A stretch of 64,000 nt of DNA from positions 3,893-67,892 of the forward strand of contig CAZKWE010000029.1 of the NCBI GenBank assembly GCA_964556545.1, given 5' to 3'. The notes beneath the pieces are model-generated. The model saw only the letters and a list, made by a program, of their open reading frames with translations. It was not told the DNA's origin and did no database searches. Positions 42,458-50,674 of the stretch are shown here, piece by piece (within the stretch, counting starts at the first letter, position 1; every line of letters starts with the position of its first letter). The stretch comes from JALSKU01 sp964556545 (lineage in GTDB: Bacteria; Campylobacterota; Campylobacteria; Campylobacterales; JALSKU01). The position numbers and the translations under genes were made by a program.

Positions 42458-42534
42458 TGGAGCGGGAAACCGGGCTCGAACCGGCGACCCTCAGCTTGGA
42501 AGGCTGATGCTCTAGCCAACTGAGCTACTCCCGC
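42458..42534 (-). tRNA. tRNA-Gly (anticodon TCC)
   Basis: A 77-base minus-strand cloverleaf: acceptor GCGGGAG/TTCCCGC with one G-T pair, discriminator T, encoded CCA, anticodon TCC in CTTCCAAG and T arm CCGGTTCGAGCCCGG. Confidence 0.97.
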
Positions 42535-42544
42535 TTAATAGTAA

Positions 42545-42630
42545 TGGTGGTGAGAGGAGGATTCGAACCTCCGAAGGTAAAAACCAGCAGATTTACAGTC
42601 TGCCCTCGTTGGCCGCTTGAGTATCTCACC
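42545..42630 (-). tRNA. tRNA-Tyr (anticodon GTA)
   Basis: An 86-base class II tRNA on the minus strand with acceptor GGTGAGA, discriminator A, encoded CCA, anticodon GTA in ACTGTAAAT, a long variable arm and T arm GGAGGTTCGAATCCTCC. Confidence 0.97.
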
Positions 42631-42687
42631 CTAATGCCATTTTTACTATATTATATCTGGTCAAACACTGTCTCAAATCTTTAAGAA

Positions 42688-42763
<76 letters not shown>

Positions 42764-42941
42764 ACCTCTTAAAAATGAGGTGAAATTATACTTTATATTC
42801 GATAAAAAGTCAATAGATATTAACATTTTTGAAAATTTTTTTGAAAATATGTAGAAAAAAGGTAAAAATTTAGATTTTATCTGTCATTTTTTTAATCCAA
42901 ATTATATGATATAATTGCTTTTTTGTTTTGGAAGGAGTTGT

Positions 42942-43682
42942 ATGATTATATTATTTTCCCCAAGTGAAGCCAAAAGTGAAGATGGTATATATTCTCATTT
43001 TAACAAAAACTCTTTTTTATTTCCCACTCTTTATGATAAAAGACTTGTTGCATTAAAAACATATCAGAATTATTTGAAAATTGCCACCAAAAACCAATTG
43101 TCAAAATTATGCGGTATCAAGCAAACAGACACCCTTGATAAATTAAAAAGATTGGATATATTTGCCAATAAAACCAAAAAAGCTATCAACAGATATACAG
43201 GTGTAGGATATGAGTATCTCCAATACAATACACTTGATAAAGAATCCCAAAATTTTATAGAAAATCATATGATTATTTTTTCCAATCTTTTCGGACCGAT
43301 TATGGCAAAAGATCATATACCGTTTTATAAACTGAAACAAAGTGAAAAAATAGATAATTTTTCTTTTGAGAATCACTATAAAGAAAGTTTTTCTAATCAG
43401 CTTGATATTTTTTTGGCAAATAGATTTATTGTGGACTTAAGAGCAGGTTTTTACAACAAAATATATAAGCCAAACAAAAATTATCTTACCTTTAAATTTT
43501 TAAAAAACGAAAAAGTACTCAGCCATTGGGCAAAAGCATACAGAGGTATTTTGGCACGAGAGATTGCTTTAAAAAAACCGTCAAACGAAAAAGAATTTTT
43601 AGATATTGAATTTCCGAATCTTAAGATAAGAGAGATAAAAAAAATTGGTAAAAGAAAAGAATTTATATTTGACATCATCTAA
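42942..43682 (+). CDS. yaaA: YaaA family peroxide-stress protein
   Basis: A 246-residue cytoplasmic protein of the YaaA (DUF328) family, which in E. coli limits intracellular free iron during hydrogen peroxide stress and binds DNA. It begins MIILFSPSEAKSEDG and has the family core IFSNLFGPIMAKDHIPFYKLKQ and FIVDLRAGFYNKIY, ending with LSHWAKAYRGILAREIA. I start at the ATG at 42942 after GGAAGGAGTTGT rather than an upstream in-frame TTG. It leads a three-gene unit with a cupin and a nitroreductase; the adjacent genes fit a stress or redox theme. Confidence 0.85.
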   Translation: MIILFSPSEAKSEDGIYSHFNKNSFLFPTLYDKRLVALKTYQNYLKIATKNQLSKLCGIKQTDTLDKLKRLDIFANKTKKAINRYTGVGYEYLQYNTLDKESQNFIENHMIIFSNLFGPIMAKDHIPFYKLKQSEKIDNFSFENHYKESFSNQLDIFLANRFIVDLRAGFYNKIYKPNKNYLTFKFLKNEKVLSHWAKAYRGILAREIALKKPSNEKEFLDIEFPNLKIREIKKIGKRKEFIFDII

Positions 43683-44004
43683 TTTGTTTAAATCCAATCT
43701 GCTTGATGATATTGTTCCAAGCAAAGAGAGAGAAATTTTTGAAACTATTTTTAAAGATCAAAAAATAAAAATAGAAAGAATTGTATCCTGCGGACAAAGT
43801 TCACCTGTGGATTTTTGGTATGACCAGGATGAAAATGAATTTGTCCTGCTATTAGAAGGAGAAGCAAAGATAGAGTTTGAAAAAGATATTCACTTTTTAA
43901 GAAAGGGAGATTGTATGCTGATTCCCGCTCATGCAAAACATAGAGTTGCATTTACGGCGACAGATAAAACCACTGTTTGGCTGGCAATATTTTGGAAAGG
44001 GTAA
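43669..44004 (+). CDS. Small cupin-domain protein
   Basis: About 111 residues forming one cupin beta-barrel. The metal/ligand motif region appears as SPVDFWYDQDENEFVLLLEGEAKIEFE followed by LRKGDCMLIPAHAKHRVAFT, i.e. the first and second cupin motifs with Glu and His residues. The start is uncertain: TTG at 43669 (overlap of 14 bases with yaaA) or TTG at 43645; no ATG is available. It lies between yaaA and the nitroreductase gene with 3 bases to the latter, so it is co-transcribed. Substrate and function are unknown. Confidence 0.82.
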   Translation: MTSSNLFKSNLLDDIVPSKEREIFETIFKDQKIKIERIVSCGQSSPVDFWYDQDENEFVLLLEGEAKIEFEKDIHFLRKGDCMLIPAHAKHRVAFTATDKTTVWLAIFWKG

Positions 44005-44007
44005 ATT

Positions 44008-44643
44008 ATGGATAAAAGTTTTAAAGAAGCTATGAATTTCAGACATGCTTGCAAATTGTTTGACAAAAACAAAAAGATAACCAAAGAGGATATGCTGTTT
44101 ATACTTGAAGCAGGTAGAAATTCTCCCTCTTCTTTTGGTCAGGAAGGATGGAAATTTTTAATTATAACCGATGATGAATTAAAATCAAAAATTCAACCAT
44201 ACTGCTGGAATCAACCTCAAATCACAACATGTTCTCATCTTGTTATTATATTGGCGGCCATTGAAGCACTAAAACCCCAAAGCGGTACACCTCAAAAAAG
44301 ATTTCAAAGAAGAGACTTGCCGAAAGAAAAAATTGATATGTATATAAAAGTTTATGAAAGTCATTTGACAAAAAATAAAATACTCAGTAATGATAAAAAT
44401 ATATATGAGTGGAGTTCCAAACAGTGCTACATAGCTGCAGCCAATATGATGACTGCTGCGGCAGTCAAGGGAATTGACTCATGTCCGATAGAAGGAATGG
44501 AAAAAGAAAATGTTGAAAAACTTCTTGGGCTTGACACTACAAAATTTCAAATAGCCTTGGTTCTTCCTTTTGGCTACAGAGCAAAACCTCAACCGGCAAG
44601 AATAAGGCTAAATCCCAAAGAAGTATATGAGTTTATAGATTGA
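44008..44643 (+). CDS. Nitroreductase family FMN oxidoreductase
   Basis: A 211-residue FMN-dependent NAD(P)H oxidoreductase of the NfsB/nitroreductase type. Signatures: FRHACKLFDKNKKITKEDMLFILEAGRNSPSSFGQEGWKF (Arg and Ser residues that bind FMN), AANMMTAAAVKGIDSCPIEGME and LPFGYRAKPQPARIRL. It may reduce quinones, nitro compounds or disulfide-like substrates. It is the third gene after yaaA and the cupin. The last codons are supplied at the junction with an IS200/IS605 element: GAT-TGA at 44638-44643 overlaps the element's right end, so the C-terminal residue and stop are probably not the ancestral ones. Confidence 0.92.
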   Translation: MDKSFKEAMNFRHACKLFDKNKKITKEDMLFILEAGRNSPSSFGQEGWKFLIITDDELKSKIQPYCWNQPQITTCSHLVIILAAIEALKPQSGTPQKRFQRRDLPKEKIDMYIKVYESHLTKNKILSNDKNIYEWSSKQCYIAAANMMTAAAVKGIDSCPIEGMEKENVEKLLGLDTTKFQIALVLPFGYRAKPQPARIRLNPKEVYEFID

Positions 44644-44760
44644 CATACTCCTCACGCCTAAAGGCGGGGGATTCTGGCTTTAGAACAAGACTTGCCTGAC
44701 TTATGCAGGTCTTACAGTCTCTATGCCAAGAGTTGATGCCCCAGCTCTACAGATGTTTAT
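44640..44760 (-). ncRNA. Probable omega (right-end) RNA of the TnpB element
   Basis: In IS200/IS605 elements TnpB uses an RNA from the 3' end of tnpB and the right end as a guide scaffold, with the guide read from flanking DNA. Here that region on the minus strand contains the right-end hairpin (44655-44666). The flank just past 44640 would give the guide TCTATAAACTCATATACTTC, complementary to the end of the nitroreductase gene. Extent and existence are inferred from the family, not seen directly. Confidence 0.4.
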
Positions 44761-45801
44761 GGCAGCATTTAAATCTCTTAAATGTTTTGTTTTACATTCA
44801 GGACACTGCCACTCTCTTATTTTTAAATCTAACTCATCTAAAACATATCCACATTTAGAGCAGGTTTTAGACGATGGATAGAATCTATCTATCTTGATTA
44901 GATTTGTTTTATACTCTAAGATATTTACAAACTCACTAAATGCTAAATCAGATATTTTTCTGCCCCATAATCTTTGCATAGCTTTCATATTTAAATCTTC
45001 TATGAAAATGTTATCATAAGTTTTAGCTAAATCATTTGAGAGTTTATGGAAATAATCTCTTCTTGTGTTAGCTACTTTAATATGCAGTTTTGCTAATCTT
45101 CTTTTAGCTAATTTAAAGTTATTAGAGTTTTTTTGTTTTTTGGAGAGTCTCTTTTGGAGTCTCTTTAACTCTTTTAAGTGTTTAAGATAATATCTTGGAG
45201 ATTCTATTTCTGTATTATCAGATAGAGTCAAAAATGTTTTAAGACCAAAATCTATACCCACGATTTTACCCGATGTAGTATTCCTCTTGTTCTCATCTTG
45301 CTCTAACGATATACAGATATAGAAATCTCCGATATTATCTCTCTTAACGGTTATAGTCTTTATCTTACCTACAATTGTATGAGATAGCCAAAACTTATAT
45401 TTATGACCGTTAAGATAGATAACATTACCATCTATTTTGTACCCTGCTTGCTTAAGAGTGAATGACTTATATTTTTTTACTTTTTTAAAAGATGGTGGAG
45501 ATGATTTAATACCTTGTTTTTGATTACGAAAAAAAAGCTTATATGCTTTATCTATTCTATCTGTTATATCTTGGATTGCTTGAGATGGTACAATTTTGTA
45601 ATATTCATATTTTGGAAGTTTTTTGAGTTTAGTTAGATGCTTTTGGAGTTGATATTTATTTAGACTTTTTCCAAAGAGTCTATAATATCTCTTATGCAAT
45701 GCTATACAATGGTTATAGATTATTCCTGCAATATCAAGTGTTCTATCAAGATGCTTTAATCTTTTTGTGTTGTAGAGTTTATATTTGTAGGTTCTAATCA
45801 T
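44701..45801 (-). CDS. tnpB: RNA-guided endonuclease TnpB
   Basis: A 366-residue TnpB with an apparently intact RuvC-like nuclease: Asp184 in VGIDFGLKTF, Glu268 in FIEDLNMKAM and Asp343 in RDLNAAINI. The zinc finger Cys314/317 and Cys333/336 (CSKCGYV, CPECK) lies between the second and third motifs. I use the ATG at 45801, which overlaps the tnpA stop as ATGA and gives the family start MIRTYKYKL. TnpB cuts DNA at sites next to the element's target motif and helps the element persist. Length and all motifs suggest an active copy. Confidence 0.93.
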   Translation of the reverse strand: MIRTYKYKLYNTKRLKHLDRTLDIAGIIYNHCIALHKRYYRLFGKSLNKYQLQKHLTKLKKLPKYEYYKIVPSQAIQDITDRIDKAYKLFFRNQKQGIKSSPPSFKKVKKYKSFTLKQAGYKIDGNVIYLNGHKYKFWLSHTIVGKIKTITVKRDNIGDFYICISLEQDENKRNTTSGKIVGIDFGLKTFLTLSDNTEIESPRYYLKHLKELKRLQKRLSKKQKNSNNFKLAKRRLAKLHIKVANTRRDYFHKLSNDLAKTYDNIFIEDLNMKAMQRLWGRKISDLAFSEFVNILEYKTNLIKIDRFYPSSKTCSKCGYVLDELDLKIREWQCPECKTKHLRDLNAAINICRAGASTLGIETVRPA

Positions 45802-46253
45802 CTGATACTCTTTAGATAGTTTTGCCACTTTAATTTCTCTTTTGGTCTTTGACTTGTTTGTTGATTTTCTATATACTGCTTTATTACTTCAAGCGGTGCA
45901 CCACCTATTGTAGAGATAAAATAGCTATTTGTCCAAAGTGTAGGTAGTTTAGTTTTTAAATGCGGAAACTCTTCTCTTAAAGCTCTTGCACTTCTACCTT
46001 TTGCAAGTTTTATAAATCTATTTACTCCAAATTGCGGATCAACTTCACAAAGAATATGAATATGGTCTTTATCAGTCTCCATCTCTATTATCTCTGCATT
46101 TACTTCATTTGCAACTTCTTGTATTATCTCTTTTAGTCTTTTTTCTACATCGCCAACTAATACTTTTCTACGATATTTAGGACACCAGACTATGTGATAT
46201 TTACAAGAATAGACAACATTTCTATTTGATTTATATTTTACTGTATCTTTCAT
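45798..46253 (-). CDS. tnpA: IS200/IS605 Y1 transposase TnpA
   Basis: A 151-residue single-strand DNA transposase of the HUH/Y1 class. The HUH motif is DHIHILCEV (His64, His66) and the nucleophile is Tyr127 in VIKQYIENQ. Other family segments are YHIVWCPKYRRKVL and SYFISTIGGAP. I prefer the ATG at 46253 (MKDTVKYKSN) over a longer in-frame start at 46289. The stop overlaps the tnpB start. No inactivating change is seen. Confidence 0.94.
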   Translation of the reverse strand: MKDTVKYKSNRNVVYSCKYHIVWCPKYRRKVLVGDVEKRLKEIIQEVANEVNAEIIEMETDKDHIHILCEVDPQFGVNRFIKLAKGRSARALREEFPHLKTKLPTLWTNSYFISTIGGAPLEVIKQYIENQQTSQRPKEKLKWQNYLKSIR

Positions 46254-46388
46254 ACAAAGTATTATAATATAATTTGAAATATAATACAAGTATTATTAGA
46301 AAGTTCTCAAGGAAGATTTACTCTCTATTGAACTTTCTATTGTCTTATATCCCTACGACTAAAGCCGAGGGCTTTACGGCAAGGTTTG

Positions 46389-46594
46389 GTAAATAATAAA
46401 TTTTATACCGACTTTTTATTTTGTCTTGTATAAAAGAAATTTTCAACTTTTTCAATCTGTCTTAATCAGCTCCAATCTAACGAAATAATCATGCCATTGC
46501 TTTATGCTTTTTGATTAAGTGTTTATTGGTTATATACAATTCTAAGCAGTAATATAATATAATATTCCAATTTTATTTTACAAGGGATATAACA
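46389..46594 (+). promoter_or_regulatory. AT-rich spacer after the IS element, with the prs promoter region
   Basis: Together with the IS left end this makes about 340 bases without a gene. The first bases (GTAAATAATAAA) are the flank of the insertion. A TAATATAATATAATATTCC run at about 46549-46570 offers overlapping -10 elements for prs, followed by AAGGGATATAACA before its ATG. I see no other structured element or reading frame. Confidence 0.45.
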
Positions 46595-47524
46595 ATGAGA
46601 GGATATAAAGTCTTTTCGGGTACTGCCAATGAAGAGTTTGCAAAAAAAGTTGCTAAACATTTAACTTTGCCTTTAAGTGATGCAACCATAAGAAGATTTA
46701 GTGATGGGGAGATAGGAGTTCAAATAAGTGAAAGCGTAAGAGGAAAAGATGTTTTTATAGTTCAACCTACATGTGCACCGGCAAACGATACACTTATGGA
46801 AATACTTATAATGACTGATGCCTTAAGAAGAAGTTCTGCTAACTCCATTACCGCAATAATGCCTTATTTCGGATATGCAAGACAGGATAGAAAAGCAGCT
46901 CCGAGAGTTCCCATAACTGCAAAACTTGTTGCCAATCTTTTGCAGACTGCAGGTATTGATAGAGTAGTTACCATAGACTTGCATGCCGGACAAATTCAAG
47001 GATTTTTCGATATCCCCGTAGATAACCTGTATGGAAATATTATATTTTTAGACTATGTAAAAAGAAAAAATCTTAAAAATCCTGTTATTGCAAGTCCCGA
47101 TATAGGTGGGGTTGCCAGAGCCAGGGCATTTGCCAAAAAACTTAATGTTGATATGGTTATTGTTGATAAAAGAAGAGAGAAGGCAAATGAATGCGAAATA
47201 ATGAATATCATAGGTGATGTAACGGGAAAAGATGTTATACTTGTTGATGATATGATTGATACTGCAGGAACTATAACAAAAGCGGCTTCAGTTCTAAAAG
47301 ACAAAGGTGCTACAAGTGTTATGGCATGCTGTACACATGCGGTTTTAAGCGGACCTGCCTATGAAAGACTCAACTTAAGCGACTTGGATGAACTTATAGT
47401 TTCAGATACTATTCCTCTTAGTGCCGAGAATGATAAAATAACGGTCCTAAGTGTAGCTCCTCTTTTTGCGGAAGTTATAAGAAGAGTATATCACAATGAA
47501 AGTGTAAACGGACTTTTTGTTTAA
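46595..47524 (+). CDS. prs: Ribose-phosphate pyrophosphokinase
   Basis: Makes PRPP from ribose 5-phosphate and ATP for nucleotide, histidine, tryptophan and NAD synthesis. The 309 residues are of normal length, with FSGTANEEFAKKVAKHL, GYARQDRKAAPRVPITAKLVANLL, VVTIDLHAGQIQGFFDIPVDNLYG and the PRPP loop ILVDDMIDTAGTITKAA. The ATG follows AAGGGATATAACA. lepA starts 8 bases after the stop, so the two are probably co-transcribed. Confidence 0.97.
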   Translation: MRGYKVFSGTANEEFAKKVAKHLTLPLSDATIRRFSDGEIGVQISESVRGKDVFIVQPTCAPANDTLMEILIMTDALRRSSANSITAIMPYFGYARQDRKAAPRVPITAKLVANLLQTAGIDRVVTIDLHAGQIQGFFDIPVDNLYGNIIFLDYVKRKNLKNPVIASPDIGGVARARAFAKKLNVDMVIVDKRREKANECEIMNIIGDVTGKDVILVDDMIDTAGTITKAASVLKDKGATSVMACCTHAVLSGPAYERLNLSDLDELIVSDTIPLSAENDKITVLSVAPLFAEVIRRVYHNESVNGLFV

Positions 47525-47532
47525 GGTAATAA

Positions 47533-49326
47533 ATGCAAAAAAATATTAGAAACTTTTCTATAATTGCCCATATAGATCATGGGAAAAGTACACTTGCCGA
47601 CAGACTCATAAGTGAATGCGGAGCCATCAGCGACAGAGAAATGAGTTCTCAGGTTATGGACACAATGGATATTGAAAAAGAAAGAGGTATAACCATCAAG
47701 GCCCAATCTGTCAGACTGAACTATGAGGAAAACGGACAACACTATATTTTAAATCTCATAGATACACCGGGGCATGTTGACTTCTCTTATGAAGTCAGTA
47801 GATCTTTAGGCTCTTGCGAAGGAGCTTTGCTTGTTGTGGATGCAAGTCAGGGAGTAGAAGCTCAAACAATAGCAAATGTATATGTTGCACTTGAACATGA
47901 CCTTGAAATTATACCTGTTATCAACAAAATAGATTTACCGGCTGCCGATCCTCACAAAGTAAAAGAGGAGATTGAACATACAATAGGTCTTGACTGTTCT
48001 GAAGCTTTGGAAGTTAGTGCAAAAAGCGGTATAGGTATAAAAGAACTGCTCCATAATATTGTCACAAAAATTCCTCCTCCCGAAGGTGATGAAAAAGCTC
48101 CGTTAAAGGCTTTAATATATGACAGTTGGTTTGATAACTACCTTGGGGCATTGGCACTCATTAGAGTATTTGACGGGAAAATTACAAAAGGTGAAGAAGT
48201 TCTTGTAATGAGTACCGGGAAAAAACATGAAGTTTTAGGTTTAAAATATCCTCACCCAATAAAGCAAATAGATACAAAATCTATAAAAACAGGTGAAATA
48301 GGCATTGTAATATTGGGTCTTAAAAATGTAGGAGATGTCAAGGTAGGCGATACCATAACAGATGCTAAAAAACCAACAGATAGCTCTATACAAGGTTTTC
48401 AAGAAGCCAAGGCTTTTGTATTTGCGGGGATTTACCCTATAGAAACTGATAAATTTGAAGATTTAAGAGATGCACTTGATAAATTAAAATTAAATGATGC
48501 CAGTATATCCTATGAACCTGAAACTTCGGCGGCTCTTGGTTTTGGTTTTAGAGTTGGATTTTTGGGGCTTTTACACATGGAGGTTGTAAAAGAGAGATTG
48601 GAAAGAGAATTCGGGATAGATCTTATAGCTACTGCTCCGACTGTTATATACAAGATTTTAAAAACTGACGGTACAACCATAGAGATACAAAATCCAAGCC
48701 AATTACCTCCGGTAAATGAGATAGAAAAGATATACGAACCGTATGTAAAAGCAACAGTAGTTACACCAAATGAATTTTTAGGAAATGTTATAACTCTTTT
48801 AAATAACAAAAGAGGCTTACAGGAAAAAATGGATTATATAACAACTGACAGAGTTTTATTGGAATATCTGCTACCTATGAATGAAATTGTAATGGATTTT
48901 TACGACAAACTAAAATCAAGTACAAAAGGATATGCGAGTTTCGACTATGAACCTGTCGGATACAAAGAAGGGGATTTGGTCAAGCTTGATGTCAGGGTAG
49001 CCGGAGAAATAGTAGATGCACTCTCTATCATAGTTCCGAAAAACAAAGCTGTAACAAAAGGACGAGAACTTGTAAAAACAATGAAAGAACTTGTACCCAG
49101 ACAACTTTTTGAAGTTGCCATACAAGCAAGTATCGGCAATAAAATTATAGCAAGAGAAACAGTTAAGTCCATGGGTAAGAATGTAACTGCCAAATGTTAC
49201 GGGGGCGATATAACAAGAAAAAGAAAACTGCTTGAAAAACAAAAAGCGGGAAAAAAACGAATGAAAGCCATAGGTAAAGTACAACTTCCGCAGGAAGCTT
49301 TTTTAAGTGTTTTAAAGATTGACTGA
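47533..49326 (+). CDS. lepA: Elongation factor 4 (LepA)
   Basis: A 597-residue translational GTPase related to EF-G but lacking domain IV. Visible: AHIDHGKSTLADRLISECG, IDTPGHVDFSYEVSRSLGSCEGALLVVDASQG and the LepA-specific C-terminal domain CYGGDITRKRKLLEKQKAGKKRMKAIGKVQLPQEAFLSVL. It is thought to aid translation under stress and ribosome biogenesis. Its order, lepA then a MapA-like lipoprotein, a ComF-like protein and gyrA, matches C. jejuni. Confidence 0.97.
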   Translation: MQKNIRNFSIIAHIDHGKSTLADRLISECGAISDREMSSQVMDTMDIEKERGITIKAQSVRLNYEENGQHYILNLIDTPGHVDFSYEVSRSLGSCEGALLVVDASQGVEAQTIANVYVALEHDLEIIPVINKIDLPAADPHKVKEEIEHTIGLDCSEALEVSAKSGIGIKELLHNIVTKIPPPEGDEKAPLKALIYDSWFDNYLGALALIRVFDGKITKGEEVLVMSTGKKHEVLGLKYPHPIKQIDTKSIKTGEIGIVILGLKNVGDVKVGDTITDAKKPTDSSIQGFQEAKAFVFAGIYPIETDKFEDLRDALDKLKLNDASISYEPETSAALGFGFRVGFLGLLHMEVVKERLEREFGIDLIATAPTVIYKILKTDGTTIEIQNPSQLPPVNEIEKIYEPYVKATVVTPNEFLGNVITLLNNKRGLQEKMDYITTDRVLLEYLLPMNEIVMDFYDKLKSSTKGYASFDYEPVGYKEGDLVKLDVRVAGEIVDALSIIVPKNKAVTKGRELVKTMKELVPRQLFEVAIQASIGNKIIARETVKSMGKNVTAKCYGGDITRKRKLLEKQKAGKKRMKAIGKVQLPQEAFLSVLKID

Positions 49327-49411
49327 TTTAAGGACATCTCTAAAAATATATACAGTCCATATAAAATGGTGCCTCTAACAAGTTTTTAAGATACCCTTAA
49401 AGGAGTCTGAA

Positions 49412-49993
49412 ATGAAAAAATTGGGTATATTGATAATTACACTTGGAGTTCTGTTTTTAAGCGGATGCTCCTACAAAAACAGTACCGTTGCCATAGCCCC
49501 ATACAAGGTTAATTTTTTAAGTTTTTCAAATAAACACAAAAGAGTCTATATAAATTCCATCAAAGACGATAGAACAAATAAACATATAGTTGCCGTCATT
49601 ACAAACAGCAAAGGTGATAATTTAGGATATATCACAACCACACAAAATTTTATCAAATGGTATAAAAATGCTCTTCAAAAAGCACTAATGGCCAATGGTT
49701 TTTTTATAGCAAACAATAAAAAACAAAGTGATATGAGCATGGATTTGATACTTAAAGAACTCTTAGTATCATTTAACAAAAATGAGTTTATAAAAGAAAA
49801 TTTGACAGGCAGAATATCATTAAAACTTATCTTACATACAAAAAAAGAAACTATTACCAAAAATATATCCGAAAATACAAGCAAATACAATGGTTTGACA
49901 ATTAGCAAAGAGGGTTTTAAAGAACAACTTCAAACACTTTTAAATGACAGTATAAAACTTATAGTGGAAAATTTAAAACAAACACAATATTAA
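49412..49993 (+). CDS. Outer-membrane lipoprotein, MapA/YajG-like
   Basis: A 193-residue lipoprotein: signal peptide MKKLGILIITLGVLFLSGC with lipobox LSGC (Cys19). The mature part has the YajG-type texture: a conserved DDRTNKHIVAVITNSKGDNLGYI segment and an amphipathic region NFIKWYKNALQKALMANGFFI. Position between lepA and a comF-like gene equals that of mapA in Campylobacter jejuni, so orthology is likely although I rate the sequence match only moderate. The comF-like gene starts on the last base of the stop, so translation is coupled. Confidence 0.8.
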   Translation: MKKLGILIITLGVLFLSGCSYKNSTVAIAPYKVNFLSFSNKHKRVYINSIKDDRTNKHIVAVITNSKGDNLGYITTTQNFIKWYKNALQKALMANGFFIANNKKQSDMSMDLILKELLVSFNKNEFIKENLTGRISLKLILHTKKETITKNISENTSKYNGLTISKEGFKEQLQTLLNDSIKLIVENLKQTQY

Positions 49994-50565
49994 TGTACTG
50001 TTTAATTTGCGGAAAATTATCTTTTTCACATATTTGCACAAAGTGTAAAAAAGATTTTTTATCTCCAAAAATTACAAAAAGAGTGCTTGAAGACAATTTT
50101 GAAGTTTTTAGCTTTTTTAAATATACGGATATTAAAGACTTAATTCATACAAAACATAAATTTATAGGATATTTTATCTATAATATTTTAGCAAAAGAGA
50201 GTTTTTTAAAATTTGCCAAATATTTTCAAATCAACAATAAAATATTTTCATTTTCCTGTGATGATACCGTACAAAACGGATATTCTCATAATGCCATACT
50301 TAATAAATATTTAAAATCAAACAATATAACACCTGTTCATTCGGTTTTAAGAGCCACAAGCAATATAAAATACTCTGGCAAATCCCTGCAATTCAGACAA
50401 AATAATCCCAGAAATTTTACCTATCATTATAAATCCGATATCGATGCTATACTTGTTGATGATATCATTACAACAGGAACAACCATCAATGAAGCAAAAA
50501 CAGTTTTACAAAAACAAAATATTAATGTTCTTTTTGCTTTAACCCTTGCAGATGCAAGAGATTAG
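49993..50565 (+). CDS. ComF family phosphoribosyltransferase-like protein
   Basis: A 190-residue protein with an N-terminal four-cysteine zinc motif (CLICGKLSF...CTKCKKD) and a C-terminal type I phosphoribosyltransferase fold carrying the PRPP loop AILVDDIITTGTTINEAK. ComF/GntX proteins act in DNA uptake during natural transformation in several bacteria; the corresponding C. jejuni gene between mapA and gyrA has been linked to transformation. It starts on the final base of the upstream lipoprotein stop (TAATG). A 109-base gap follows before gyrA. Substrate for any transferase activity is unknown. Confidence 0.88.
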   Translation: MYCLICGKLSFSHICTKCKKDFLSPKITKRVLEDNFEVFSFFKYTDIKDLIHTKHKFIGYFIYNILAKESFLKFAKYFQINNKIFSFSCDDTVQNGYSHNAILNKYLKSNNITPVHSVLRATSNIKYSGKSLQFRQNNPRNFTYHYKSDIDAILVDDIITTGTTINEAKTVLQKQNINVLFALTLADARD

Positions 50566-50674
50566 AGTATATATGGACATACCAAGTCTATAAAACTTAA
50601 GCATAGGTTATGCAAGTTTTAGATAAAATAAATATAATATCCTAAAATCTCAAAAGATACTATAAAGGTTGGCA

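Larger units (their letters stand above)
44640..46388 (-). mobile_element. IS200/IS605 family insertion sequence (tnpA + tnpB)
   Basis: A complete-looking 1.75-kb element with both genes on the minus strand. The left end (upstream of tnpA) carries the hairpin AAAGCC-GAG-GGCTTT at 46361-46375; the right end carries CGCCT/AGGCG at 44655-44666. Boundaries are proposed from the family rule: TTTAC flanks the left end on the minus strand (46389-46393), and TCAA ends the right end (44640-44643). There are no terminal inverted repeats or target duplication, as expected. It lies between the nitroreductase stop and prs. Confidence 0.85.
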
